A stretch of 64,000 nt of DNA. Source: CALXOJ01 sp034120015. Its GTDB lineage: Bacteria > Spirochaetota > Spirochaetia > JAFGXN01. The notes beneath the pieces were generated by a model. It worked only from the letters and a program-made list of their open reading frames with translations. It ran no database searches and had not been told where the DNA came from. The stretch is taken from the NCBI GenBank assembly GCA_034120015.1, contig JAXEIF010000009.1:1-64000 (forward strand), written 5' to 3'. The position numbers and the translations under genes are program-made. This document shows, one piece after another, positions 43,729-52,210 of the stretch (the stretch's first letter is position 1; each line of letters begins with the position of its first letter).

Positions 43729-44628
43729 GTGGCAGTAGTAACAATGAAAAATCTGCTCGAATCGGGTGTTCATTTCGGACACCAGACAAAAAGATGGGAT
43801 CCCCGTATGGCGAAGTACATTTACACTCAACGCAACGGTGTTCACATTATCGACCTGAAGAAAACACTCCTTTCCGTAAAGGATGCGTACGAAATCGTCC
43901 GCAAAACGGTTTTGGAAGGCAAAAGCGTTCTCTTCATCGGAACCAAGAAACAGGCTCAGGAAGCCATCGAAAAGGAAGCCAAAAGATGCGGTATGTATTA
44001 TGTCAATAACCGCTGGCTCGGCGGAATGCTGACAAACTTTTCGACCATCAAAAAATCGATTGTCCGTCTGAAAAAGATCGAAAAAATGGAAGTTGACGGA
44101 ACGTTCAATTCTCTGACAAAAAAAGAGATTTCTCTTTTAAACAAAGAAAAAATCAAACTCGAAAAGAATCTCGGCGGTATTAAAGAAATGAAAGATCTGC
44201 CGGGTATCGTTTTCATCATCGACACCAAAGAAGAAGCCATTGCGGTTGCCGAAGCCAAAAAATGCGGCATTCCCATCGTAGCGGTTGTCGACACCAACTG
44301 CAATCCGGAAGGTATCGACTACCCGATTCCCGGTAACGACGATGCCATTCGTGCCATTTCCCTTTTCACTTCGGTGATTGCCAATGCGGTTATCGAAGCC
44401 GATAACGAAGTCGGTCTTCAGATTATCGAAAACATCCAGGACGACGAAATGACCAACGAGTCGATTTTGGCCAAAGCGGAAGAAGAAAAAGAAGCCGCCA
44501 TTAAAGAAGCGGTTGAAGCCGACGAAGCCAAAAACTTCAAATCAAAACCGAAAAAAGCGGCTAAAGACGAAAATGCCGATGCCGACAAACCCGCCGAAGC
44601 CGCAGCCGAAGAGGGAAAGGAGGAATAA
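43729..44628 (+). CDS. rpsB: 30S ribosomal protein S2
   Basis: 299-aa S2 protein with family motifs LLESGVHFGHQTKRWDPRMAKYIY, FIGTKKQAQEAIEKEA, NNRWLGGMLTNF and PGIVFIIDTKEEAIAVAEAKKCGIPIVAVVDTN. After about residue 240 an acidic/basic low-complexity tail rich in Ala, Glu and Lys extends it beyond the usual length, as seen in some other spirochaetes. It starts with GTG behind AGGAGG. First gene of rpsB-tsf-(terminator)-frr-uppS-cdsA-dxr. Confidence 0.97.
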   Translation: MAVVTMKNLLESGVHFGHQTKRWDPRMAKYIYTQRNGVHIIDLKKTLLSVKDAYEIVRKTVLEGKSVLFIGTKKQAQEAIEKEAKRCGMYYVNNRWLGGMLTNFSTIKKSIVRLKKIEKMEVDGTFNSLTKKEISLLNKEKIKLEKNLGGIKEMKDLPGIVFIIDTKEEAIAVAEAKKCGIPIVAVVDTNCNPEGIDYPIPGNDDAIRAISLFTSVIANAVIEADNEVGLQIIENIQDDEMTNESILAKAEEEKEAAIKEAVEADEAKNFKSKPKKAAKDENADADKPAEAAAEEGKEE

Positions 44629-44629
44629 G

Positions 44630-45472
44630 ATGGCAGATATCAATCCCAGCGACGTCAAAAAACTGCGCGATGCAACCGGCGCCGGTATGCTCGACTGCAA
44701 AAATGCTTTGATCGATGCCAAAGGCGATTTCGAAGAGGCTCAGAAAATTCTTCGTAAAAAAGGTTTGGCTGCTGCCACAAAACGGGAAGGCCGTGCCACC
44801 ACGGAAGGCCGTCTGTTTATCGCCATCCGCGACGGAAAAGCCGCGATTTGCGAACTGACCTGCGAAACCTATTTTGTGGCCGGAAACGAAAAATTTAAGG
44901 CATTCGGCGAAGAAATCGTTAACATGATTCTCGATGCAGAAACGGCCGAAATCACTCCGGAAATTGCCGATAAAGTCAAAGAAGCCATCAGCATCATTAA
45001 AGAAAACATGACTCTGAAAAGAATCCGCTTCTTTAAACTGTCTGCCAATCAGAAAGCGTACGGTTACTCCCACGACGGACAGATTGCTTCCGTTGTTATC
45101 CTGGAGAGCGATAATGCGGCCGCTTTCGATAACGCCGCCGTTGCCGAACTCGGAAACGACATTGCGATGCACATCACGGCTTTTCACCCGCAGTTTATCA
45201 GCGAAGAAAGCGTTCCGCAGAAGTTCAAAGACGAACAGATGGAAATCTTTGCCGCCCAGTCGGAAAACCTCAACAAGCCGGCCGACGTTCTTCAGAAAAT
45301 CATGGCGGGCAAACTGAACAAAATCTATTCCGAAGTTTGTCTGACAAAACAGGCTTTTGTCAAAGACGACAAACAGTCCGTCGAAAAAGTGATTGCCGCC
45401 GTTGCCAAACAGGCCGGGGCCGCACTGAAACCGGTCGATTACGTCTACTACAAAGTCGGTATCGACGAATAA
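44630..45472 (+). CDS. tsf: Translation elongation factor Ts
   Basis: 280-aa EF-Ts, the guanine nucleotide exchange factor of EF-Tu. N-terminal UBA-like domain VKKLRDATGAGMLDCKNALIDAKGDFEEAQKILRKKG is diagnostic, followed by the core with FKLSANQKAYGYSHDGQIASVVIL and ELGNDIAMHITAFHPQFI. The ATG at 44630, one base past the rpsB stop, has AAGGAGG inside the rpsB end. A strong terminator follows before frr. Confidence 0.97.
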   Translation: MADINPSDVKKLRDATGAGMLDCKNALIDAKGDFEEAQKILRKKGLAAATKREGRATTEGRLFIAIRDGKAAICELTCETYFVAGNEKFKAFGEEIVNMILDAETAEITPEIADKVKEAISIIKENMTLKRIRFFKLSANQKAYGYSHDGQIASVVILESDNAAAFDNAAVAELGNDIAMHITAFHPQFISEESVPQKFKDEQMEIFAAQSENLNKPADVLQKIMAGKLNKIYSEVCLTKQAFVKDDKQSVEKVIAAVAKQAGAALKPVDYVYYKVGIDE

Positions 45473-45481
45473 ACCCGGTAC

Positions 45482-45507
45482 AGCCGCGGTTCGCCGCGGC
45501 TTTTTTT
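45482..45507 (+). terminator. Terminator between tsf and frr
   Basis: AGCCGCGG (45482-45489), UUCG-type loop TTCG, CCGCGGCT (45494-45501), then a run of T to 45507. Very stable; frr follows after 12 bases, so downstream genes need read-through or attenuation. Confidence 0.9.
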
Positions 45508-45519
45508 CAGGAGTAACAG

Positions 45520-46077
45520 ATGATTGCAGAAATCAAAGCCGACAGCGAAGACCGCATGAAAAAAAGTGCGGCCGCTCTCGAAGAGGAATTTAACCGGTTG
45601 AGAACCGGTCGTGCGTCGACGGCTCTGGTCGATAAAATCCAGGTTTCCTACTACGGTGCCATGACTCCGCTGAATCAGGTGGCTTCCGTGTCCGTTCCCG
45701 AAGCCCGTCTGATTGTGATTCAGCCGTGGGATAAAGGCGTCCTGCCGGAAATCGAAAAAGCGATTCAGAAGTCGGAACTGAACCTGAATCCGAACAACGA
45801 CGGAAAGGTTATCCGCATCAATATTCCGGCACTGACGGAAGAACGCCGTAAGGAACTGGTCAAAGGCGCCAAAGCTTCCGCCGAAAACGCCCGCGTTGCC
45901 GTCCGCAACATCCGCCGCGACGCCATCGACCGCCTTAAAAAAGAACAGAAAGGCGGCAGCATTACCGAAGACGAACTGAAAACGGCCGAAACCGACATGC
46001 AGACGCTGACCGACAAATACATCGGCGAAGTCAACAAAATCTTCGAAGCCAAAGAAAAAGAAATCATGGAAATTTAA
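45520..46077 (+). CDS. frr: Ribosome recycling factor
   Basis: 185-aa RRF, which with EF-G splits post-termination ribosomes. Conserved N-terminal EEEFNRLRTGRASTALVD, YYGAMTPLNQVASVSVPEAR and the second helical part RKELVKGAKASAENARVAVRNIRRDA. Normal length. AGGAG ribosome site immediately after the upstream terminator's T-run. uppS begins one base after its stop. Confidence 0.97.
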   Translation: MIAEIKADSEDRMKKSAAALEEEFNRLRTGRASTALVDKIQVSYYGAMTPLNQVASVSVPEARLIVIQPWDKGVLPEIEKAIQKSELNLNPNNDGKVIRINIPALTEERRKELVKGAKASAENARVAVRNIRRDAIDRLKKEQKGGSITEDELKTAETDMQTLTDKYIGEVNKIFEAKEKEIMEI

Positions 46078-46078
46078 C

Positions 46079-46786
46079 ATGGAAAACGAAGGACATCAGA
46101 ATCAAATGTGCCGTCACATTGCCATTATCATGGACGGCAACGGAAGATGGGCAAAGGAAAGGGGAAAAATCCGCAGTTTCGGACACAAAGAAGGATTAAA
46201 ATCAACCAAACGGCTGATTCAGTATGCTTCCGACCGGGGACTGAAATATATTACCCTGTATGCTTTCTCGACCGAAAACTGGAAACGTTCTCAGGAGGAA
46301 GTTTCCTATCTGATGAATCTGATACACCTTCACCTGAGACGGGAAATGAAATTTTATATCAAAAACCGTATTCGTGTGCGGTTCATCGGCGATCTTTCCC
46401 GTCTCTCCCCTTCTTTACGGGAAGAAATGATATCCGTCGAACGGGATACATCCGAATTCGACGGACTCACTGTTTTTCTGGCCATTAACTACGGCGGACG
46501 CGACGAACTGCGCCGCGCCTTTCAGAAACTGATAGATTCGGGGAAAAAGGAATCGGTTACCGAAGCCGATATCGAAGCCTGTCTGGATACGGCCGGAGTT
46601 CCCGATCCCGATCTGATTATCCGTACCGCAGGCGAACAGCGTTTAAGCAATTTTTTGATGTGGCAAAGTGCATACAGCGAATTCTGGTATTCGCCGAAAC
46701 TGTGGCCCGATTTCGGTCCCGAGGATTTCGACGAAGCGGTCGCCGCCTATTTCAACAGGGACAGACGGTTTGGAGGTGTCAAATGA
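46079..46786 (+). CDS. uppS: Isoprenyl transferase (undecaprenyl diphosphate synthase)
   Basis: 235-aa cis-prenyltransferase that makes the C55 lipid carrier for peptidoglycan. Signature HIAIIMDGNGRWAKERG (Asp for Mg), STENWKRSQEEV, NYGGRDEL and the C-terminal PDLIIRTAGEQRLSNFLMWQSAYSEF block are present. It overlaps cdsA as ATGA. No promoter of its own is visible. Confidence 0.97.
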   Translation: MENEGHQNQMCRHIAIIMDGNGRWAKERGKIRSFGHKEGLKSTKRLIQYASDRGLKYITLYAFSTENWKRSQEEVSYLMNLIHLHLRREMKFYIKNRIRVRFIGDLSRLSPSLREEMISVERDTSEFDGLTVFLAINYGGRDELRRAFQKLIDSGKKESVTEADIEACLDTAGVPDPDLIIRTAGEQRLSNFLMWQSAYSEFWYSPKLWPDFGPEDFDEAVAAYFNRDRRFGGVK

Positions 46787-47652
46787 AAGAAATGACATCA
46801 AGAATTTTATTGGGATGCATCGGAATCCCTCTCCTTCTTCTTGTACTTCTGTTTCCTCTTCCGTTCAACGGACTGTTAAACGCGGTTATCCTGCTGTTTA
46901 CGGCTCTCGGCAGTCTCGAAACCGTGCGCCTGCTGCAAACAAAAGAAATATTCCTCAACCGGGCAGTTGCCGTGACCGGGACCGTTCTGCCGCCGTTGAC
47001 GGTACTCGCTTTTTTATATCTGCCGAACACCGTCGCCGCTCTCGCCGCCGGAGCTGTTATGATTCTCTGGCTGCCTCTGATTTTGGGGCGCGAGGCCTTC
47101 TCCCGCACGGCCGAAAGCTGGAACCGGTCTTTAACAAGAACAGCCGGATACGGTTTTATTCTGATATATCCCGGACTCCTTTCGGCATCACTGACCGCAT
47201 TCCAGACACTGACCCTTCTCTTTCCCGAAAAAAACATCGGACTTGTCTATCTGATTTACCTGATGATGATTTTCACAAACGATACCATGGCCTATTTTAC
47301 CGGAGTCGCCGTCGGCCGTTTTACACCGCATCCGGCACCGCTCAGTCCGAAAAAAAGTCTGGCCGGATTTATCGGCGGCGGACTCTCGACCGTTGCCGTT
47401 TCGGCAGGCGCTTTTTACATTTTCCCGGCGCTTTTTGACAACAGCATCGGTTGGGCACTGACGGCCGGAACGGTTTTGGCGTTTGCCGGTATTATCGGCG
47501 ATTTAATCGAATCGGCATTTAAACGGAGTGCCGGGGTCAAAGACAGCGGCACTCTGATGATGGGCCGCGGCGGCGTTTTGGATTCGCTCGACTCCGTTCT
47601 TTACGGATCGCCCTTCTTTCTCGTTCTTCTTCTGGGGATTCATCTGATATGA
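46783..47652 (+). CDS. cdsA: Phosphatidate cytidylyltransferase
   Basis: 289-aa membrane enzyme making CDP-diacylglycerol. It has about seven hydrophobic segments and the C-terminal CDS signature SAFKRSAGVKDSGTLMMGRGGVLDSLDSVL with its conserved Lys and Asp residues. ATG at 46783 overlaps the uppS stop, and its own stop overlaps the dxr start; a start further upstream would lie deep in uppS. Confidence 0.95.
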   Translation: MKEMTSRILLGCIGIPLLLLVLLFPLPFNGLLNAVILLFTALGSLETVRLLQTKEIFLNRAVAVTGTVLPPLTVLAFLYLPNTVAALAAGAVMILWLPLILGREAFSRTAESWNRSLTRTAGYGFILIYPGLLSASLTAFQTLTLLFPEKNIGLVYLIYLMMIFTNDTMAYFTGVAVGRFTPHPAPLSPKKSLAGFIGGGLSTVAVSAGAFYIFPALFDNSIGWALTAGTVLAFAGIIGDLIESAFKRSAGVKDSGTLMMGRGGVLDSLDSVLYGSPFFLVLLLGIHLI

Positions 47653-48740
47653 AAAAAGTGATTGTTTTGGGCGCTACGGGAACCATCGGAAGAAATACGC
47701 TTTCCGTAATCGAAACCCATTCGACCCGGTTTTCCGTCGATATGATCACAGCCCATTCAAAAAAAGAAGAACTGGCCGAACTGGCTTCCCGCTACCGTGC
47801 CCGCACGTTTACAACAGATACGGAAACCATGCTGCGGGAAATCCGCGAAAGTGATGCCGATATTGTCGTTAACGGAATTGCCGGGGCCGCGGGATTAATC
47901 CCCTCATTCGAAACGGCCCGCAGCGGTAAACGTCTGGCTCTTGCCAATAAAGAAAGCATTGTGATGGCGGGTCCCCTTTTAAAAGAGGAAGCAACGCGAA
48001 ACGGCTGCGAAATCATTCCGGTCGACTCCGAACATGCGGCTCTTTTCGAACTGCAAAAACTGGTTCCGGCCGGGCAGATTGCCGAAATTGTCATCACCGC
48101 TTCCGGAGGCGCTTTCCGCGATGCGACGTACGAAGAAACGGAAAAGGCTACTCCCGAACAGGCGCTCAACCACCCGACCTGGAAAATGGGACCGAAAATC
48201 ACCGTCGATTCGGCGACAATGGCCAACAAGGGGCTGGAAGTCATTGAGGCTGTCTACCTTTTCGACCGCCGACCGGATCAAATATCCGTTCTGATCCACC
48301 CTCAAAGCCGGGTTCATGCTCTGATTCGGACAACGGAGGGATCTTTCTTTGCGCAAATTTCGGCACCCGATATGCGCATCCCGATTCAGAATGCACTGAC
48401 CTATCCCGAAAAGCGGTTCGGCAGCTGCCCGTCCACCGACCTGACCGCTGCCGATTTATCGTTCCGCAAGCCCGATTTACGCAAATATCCGATGCTGCCG
48501 CTTGCCTACAGAGCCGCTGCCGCCGGTTTAAGTGCGACGATTACTTACAACGCCGTTAACGAGGTCGCCGTCGATGCCTTTTTCCGTCACAAACTTTCTT
48601 TTTTCGGAATTGCCCGACTGACGGAGGCCGTTCTTGATTTGCCGTTGCCACCGGCACCGCAAACTTTAAACGAAGTGACCGCCGTCGATGCGGCCGCCCG
48701 TACCGGGGCCCGGCGTCTTCTGGAAAACGGATTCTCGTAA
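47649..48740 (+). CDS. dxr: 1-deoxy-D-xylulose 5-phosphate reductoisomerase
   Basis: 363 aa. Second enzyme of the DXP isoprenoid route, supplying UppS. NADPH motif VIVLGATGTIGRNTLSVIE, substrate/metal motifs PVDSEHAALFELQK and ASGGAFRD, and MGPKITVDSATMANKGLEVIEAVYLF are all present. The C-terminus (ARTGARRLLENGFS) is a little shorter than usual, and directly beyond the stop lies the truncated end of a gene on the other strand, so the 3' junction may have been rearranged. Confidence 0.96.
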   Translation: MKKVIVLGATGTIGRNTLSVIETHSTRFSVDMITAHSKKEELAELASRYRARTFTTDTETMLREIRESDADIVVNGIAGAAGLIPSFETARSGKRLALANKESIVMAGPLLKEEATRNGCEIIPVDSEHAALFELQKLVPAGQIAEIVITASGGAFRDATYEETEKATPEQALNHPTWKMGPKITVDSATMANKGLEVIEAVYLFDRRPDQISVLIHPQSRVHALIRTTEGSFFAQISAPDMRIPIQNALTYPEKRFGSCPSTDLTAADLSFRKPDLRKYPMLPLAYRAAAAGLSATITYNAVNEVAVDAFFRHKLSFFGIARLTEAVLDLPLPPAPQTLNEVTAVDAAARTGARRLLENGFS

Positions 48741-48928
48741 ACGATACAAAACAAAGCGGCACAATGAAAATAAAGCGTCAGTAAACCGTTTTCGATAATC
48801 CGTCCGAAATTGAGCGGAACAATATAAGGTGTTTCGCCATCCGTAAGTCCGAGACGGCAACAGTCGCACCTGTCCGGGAAATGAACCATTTTCTCAAAAT
48901 CGATGATTTCCCTCTCTTTGCGTCTCAC
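48741..48928 (-). pseudogene. Remnant of a NimA-like / pyridoxamine 5'-phosphate oxidase family gene
   Basis: From GTG 48928 (GGAG upstream) the first 57 codons read RRKEREIIDFEKMVHF...CRLGLTDG, then PYIVPLNFG and LTLYFHCA. This is the N-terminal third of NimA-like flavin proteins, which start R-R-K-x-R-E-I and continue with DG-x-PYIVPLNFG. At about 48758 the similarity ends, and the frame runs into the antisense of dxr. Two thirds of the roughly 150-aa family are missing. It sits 10 bp downstream of the metH second gene, in operon position. Confidence 0.78.
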
Positions 48929-48938
48929 CGGAATCTCC

Positions 48939-51323
48939 TCAATAATAACAGACGTCGGGAGACAGCGGCATCAGAGCCGAAACGGAAAATTCCGGATTCA
49001 TCATGAACGAATCGGTAAGAGTCACTCCGATCTTCTCGGGATGAAGCAGCGAAAAAAGCGGTTTTTGAAGCGACAAATCGGGACAGGCCGGATATCCGAA
49101 ACTGAACCGGATTCTCCGTCGCCCGTCATATCCGGTCTCGGACAATATACGGCAGTGGACTTCTTCGACGGCCGCTTCCGCCGCCTCCGCCAGTAACCCG
49201 TAGAGATAAAATGATTCGGTCAGCTTTCCGTCTGTCCGCAGCTTTTCCAGCTCCCTGCTCCAGCCGTCACCGAGCGTCACAACCGCGGCAGGCAGAATAT
49301 CGCCTCCTTCGGATTCGGTATTGAAGAAGTCGCTCAACGCATACTGTTGACGGCCTGTCCGCGGAAAACCGAAAACGCATGGAATCGGTTCGAAAACCCG
49401 CAGACGGTCGCCGTCTGCCGCACACGGAAAATAGCCGTAAACGGCACGTGCCGCAAGAGCGGATCTGTACCGGGAACGCAGACGGTCGTACACAGCCTCC
49501 GCCTCGGCGGGAGCTTTCCCCAGTTTCCATCGGGAATCAAACAATGCACGGCGGGCCAGACGCTTTTCAAGCGTTTCGAAATCAAATCCGACCGTACGGA
49601 TACCGGTAAACGGCGGTGAAGGTTTTTCGTGTACGGAAAAGGGACGATCTTTTCTTTGCGAAACGTTGTCTTTACCGCCTTCATCGGCAGGCGACAATCC
49701 CGATTCGGCCGACTTCGGACCGACGGAAACAGCGACTGTACGCGGTAAAAAGCCGTTCTCGCGCCATGCCATCGCCGCCTGCAGCGTCGCAAAAGCATCA
49801 TCACAGTACAAAACAGCACCGCCGTACTCCGGCGCACATTCATTTCTGACAAAATCTTCCGAAAGAGCGGCTCCGCCGAGCAAAACCGGCTGTCTCATTC
49901 CCGCCTGTTCGAAAAGACGCAGATTTTCTTTCATAATCAGAGCCGATTTTACCAAAAGACCGCTCAGTCCGATGATATCGGCTCTGTATTCTTCCGCTTT
50001 GTCCATAATGAGAGAAACATCGGCTTTCACTCCGATATCGCGAACAGAAAACCCGTTATTTTCGAGAATCATACCGACCAGATTTTTTCCGATATCGTGA
50101 ACGTCGCCGGCCACGGTTGCCAGAAGAACAGTCACCTGTTTTCCGGAAGAACTTCCGGCTGCCGTCAGATGCGGCTTAAGCAGATCGACACCGAGACGCA
50201 GTGTTTCGGCCGACTGCAAAACAAAAGGCAGAAGCATTTCTCCCTTGCCGAACAGTTCACCGACCTTCTTCATGGAGCCGATCAGCAGTCTGTTCAGAAT
50301 CTCTTCGGGACGATTCCGCTCGAGCACGGCAGGCAACGCCTCTTCGAGCGCTCCTTTATCTCCGTCCATCACCGCACGGCTCAACCGTTCTTCGGGAGAC
50401 ACGGAAACCGATACCGTCTGATTGTTGTTTTCGTCCGATGTCAGAAAGTAAGCGGTAAAAGCAGCCAGTGCATCGGGACGGCGGTTTTCTATCAGATCGA
50501 GAGCCGCACGGCGTACCGGTTCTTCGATAGCCGCCAGCGGAACCACTTTCGACGGGTCGATGATGGCTGCGGAAAGACCGCGGGAGACAGCCTCGGCCAA
50601 AAAAACCGAATTCAGTACCCGTCGCGCCTGCGGCGGCAGACCGAAACTGACATTGCTGACTCCGAGCACCGTATGGGCCTTCGGAAACTGATTCCGTATC
50701 ATTTCGACAGCTGCCAGCGTTTCGCGGGCACTGTCCGCATAGGAAGGATCCCCCGAGGCCAGGGTAAATGTCAACGGATCGAAAAAAAGATCCTCTTCCC
50801 GTAAACCGCATTCAAACGCGGCGGCGGCAATCCGTTCGGCAACCGCCAGCTTGCGGGCAGCGGTCAGCGCCATCCCCTCTTCGTCAATTGTCAGACCGAC
50901 AACGGCAGCCCCGTAACGGCGGACCGGGCGACAGACCGCCTTTAACGGCGCTTCCCCCCTTTCGAGATTCACCGAATTGACAACGGGACGGCCGGGATAG
51001 TTTTTCAGAGCTTCTTCGATGACATCGGGCTGGGTCGAGTCGATCATCAACGGCGCGGAAAGCCGGAGCACCGCTTTCTTCAACAGCCGGACCATATCCT
51101 CTTTTTCGTTGCGGCCGGCATACGCAACCGACAGATCGAGAATATCGGCGCCGCCCCTCTCCTGGGCCTTTAAAATCGACAGACAGCCTTCGTCGTCGCC
51201 GGTCAACAGACATTCGCGGAATTTTTTCGATCCGGTAGCGTTGGCCCGTTCGCCGATAAGCAGAGGGGGAATTTCTTTGTCGAGAACAACAGCCTGAAAA
51301 AGAGAAGAAAGAGCGGGCTTCAC
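48939..51323 (-). CDS. metH: Methionine synthase, pterin-B12-activation part of a split MetH
   Basis: 794 aa. Domains in order: pterin-binding TIM barrel (LLIGERANATGSKKFRE at about 21-37, VNSVNLERGE, GVSNVSFGLP at 221-230), cap helices, cobalamin-binding Rossmann with DVHDIGKN (His409 as lower Co ligand), and a C-terminal activation-like domain ending FGYPACPDLSLQKPLFSLL...GVTLTDSFMM. A linker of about 50 residues near 535-590 is low in conservation. The homocysteine domain is on the preceding gene. GTG start overlaps that gene's stop (GTGA), ensuring matched synthesis. Confidence 0.92.
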   Translation of the reverse strand: MKPALSSLFQAVVLDKEIPPLLIGERANATGSKKFRECLLTGDDEGCLSILKAQERGGADILDLSVAYAGRNEKEDMVRLLKKAVLRLSAPLMIDSTQPDVIEEALKNYPGRPVVNSVNLERGEAPLKAVCRPVRRYGAAVVGLTIDEEGMALTAARKLAVAERIAAAAFECGLREEDLFFDPLTFTLASGDPSYADSARETLAAVEMIRNQFPKAHTVLGVSNVSFGLPPQARRVLNSVFLAEAVSRGLSAAIIDPSKVVPLAAIEEPVRRAALDLIENRRPDALAAFTAYFLTSDENNNQTVSVSVSPEERLSRAVMDGDKGALEEALPAVLERNRPEEILNRLLIGSMKKVGELFGKGEMLLPFVLQSAETLRLGVDLLKPHLTAAGSSSGKQVTVLLATVAGDVHDIGKNLVGMILENNGFSVRDIGVKADVSLIMDKAEEYRADIIGLSGLLVKSALIMKENLRLFEQAGMRQPVLLGGAALSEDFVRNECAPEYGGAVLYCDDAFATLQAAMAWRENGFLPRTVAVSVGPKSAESGLSPADEGGKDNVSQRKDRPFSVHEKPSPPFTGIRTVGFDFETLEKRLARRALFDSRWKLGKAPAEAEAVYDRLRSRYRSALAARAVYGYFPCAADGDRLRVFEPIPCVFGFPRTGRQQYALSDFFNTESEGGDILPAAVVTLGDGWSRELEKLRTDGKLTESFYLYGLLAEAAEAAVEEVHCRILSETGYDGRRRIRFSFGYPACPDLSLQKPLFSLLHPEKIGVTLTDSFMMNPEFSVSALMPLSPDVCYY

Positions 51324-52210
51324 GGCAGCAGCCCTCTTTTGCGAAAAACGGACGCCATTGCGGCAATATGTTCCGGTCTCGTTCCGCAGCAGCCGCCGGC
51401 AATCGATATGCCGTAGCGGTCGGCCAGCGCCGCCATACGATCCGCAAATTCGGAGGCTGACAGCGGATAAAAAGCCTTTCCGTCGCGGATTTCGGGCAAT
51501 CCCTGATTCGGCTGACAGGAAATCCGAAACGGTGACTCTTCCGCCAGAATCCGAAGTGCTTCTTCCATTTTGTCGGGTCCCGTTGCGCAGTTCAATCCCA
51601 ACGAATAAAGCGGATACGGTTCCAGGGCCGCAATCACCGCCCCGACGGAAGATCCGGTCAGCATTGTACCGTTTTCTTCAACCGTCACGGAAACCATCAC
51701 CGGAATCCGCCTCCCGAAACGTTCTTCGCATTCGGCGACCACGGAAAGAATCACTTTAATCTGCAGTAAATCCTGACATGTTTCCACAAGAAGAAAATCG
51801 GGGTCGGCTTCGAATAACGCCGACAGCTGACGCCGGTACGCGGCAGCCGATTCGTCAACGGAAATGTGCCCCAAAGAAGGCAGTTTGGAACCGGGACCGA
51901 CGGATGCGGCCACCCGCGCCCCCGGGAAAGCGGCCGCTGCTTCTTTTGCCAGGCGGACACCGGCTGCATTTAACTCTTCCGTTAAATCTTTCAAGCCGTA
52001 TTCGGAAAGAACCGTCGGATTGGCGCCGAAGGTATTGGTTTCGATAACGTTTGAACCGGCCTGCAGAAAAGCACGGTGAACGGCGGCAACGGCATCCGGC
52101 CGTACCAGATTAAGATACTCGTTACACCCCCAGCGGAGATCGGAAGCATCCCGAGGTATATCCTGCAGCATGGTTCCCATGCCGCCGTCAAAAATCAATT
52201 CGACACTCAT
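51320..52210 (-). CDS. Homocysteine S-methyltransferase domain of a split MetH
   Basis: 296 aa, a complete Hcy-binding (betaine-homocysteine methyltransferase-type) barrel: FDGGMGTML at the start, GSNVIETNTFGANP, and zinc cysteines in GLNCATGP and GGCCGTRPEHI. In most bacteria this is the first module of a MetH protein of about 1200 aa; here it is separate and must associate with the 794-aa partner encoded immediately downstream. ATG overlaps the ceramidase stop as ATGA, so three genes form one leftward operon. Confidence 0.93.
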   Translation of the reverse strand: MSVELIFDGGMGTMLQDIPRDASDLRWGCNEYLNLVRPDAVAAVHRAFLQAGSNVIETNTFGANPTVLSEYGLKDLTEELNAAGVRLAKEAAAAFPGARVAASVGPGSKLPSLGHISVDESAAAYRRQLSALFEADPDFLLVETCQDLLQIKVILSVVAECEERFGRRIPVMVSVTVEENGTMLTGSSVGAVIAALEPYPLYSLGLNCATGPDKMEEALRILAEESPFRISCQPNQGLPEIRDGKAFYPLSASEFADRMAALADRYGISIAGGCCGTRPEHIAAMASVFRKRGLLP

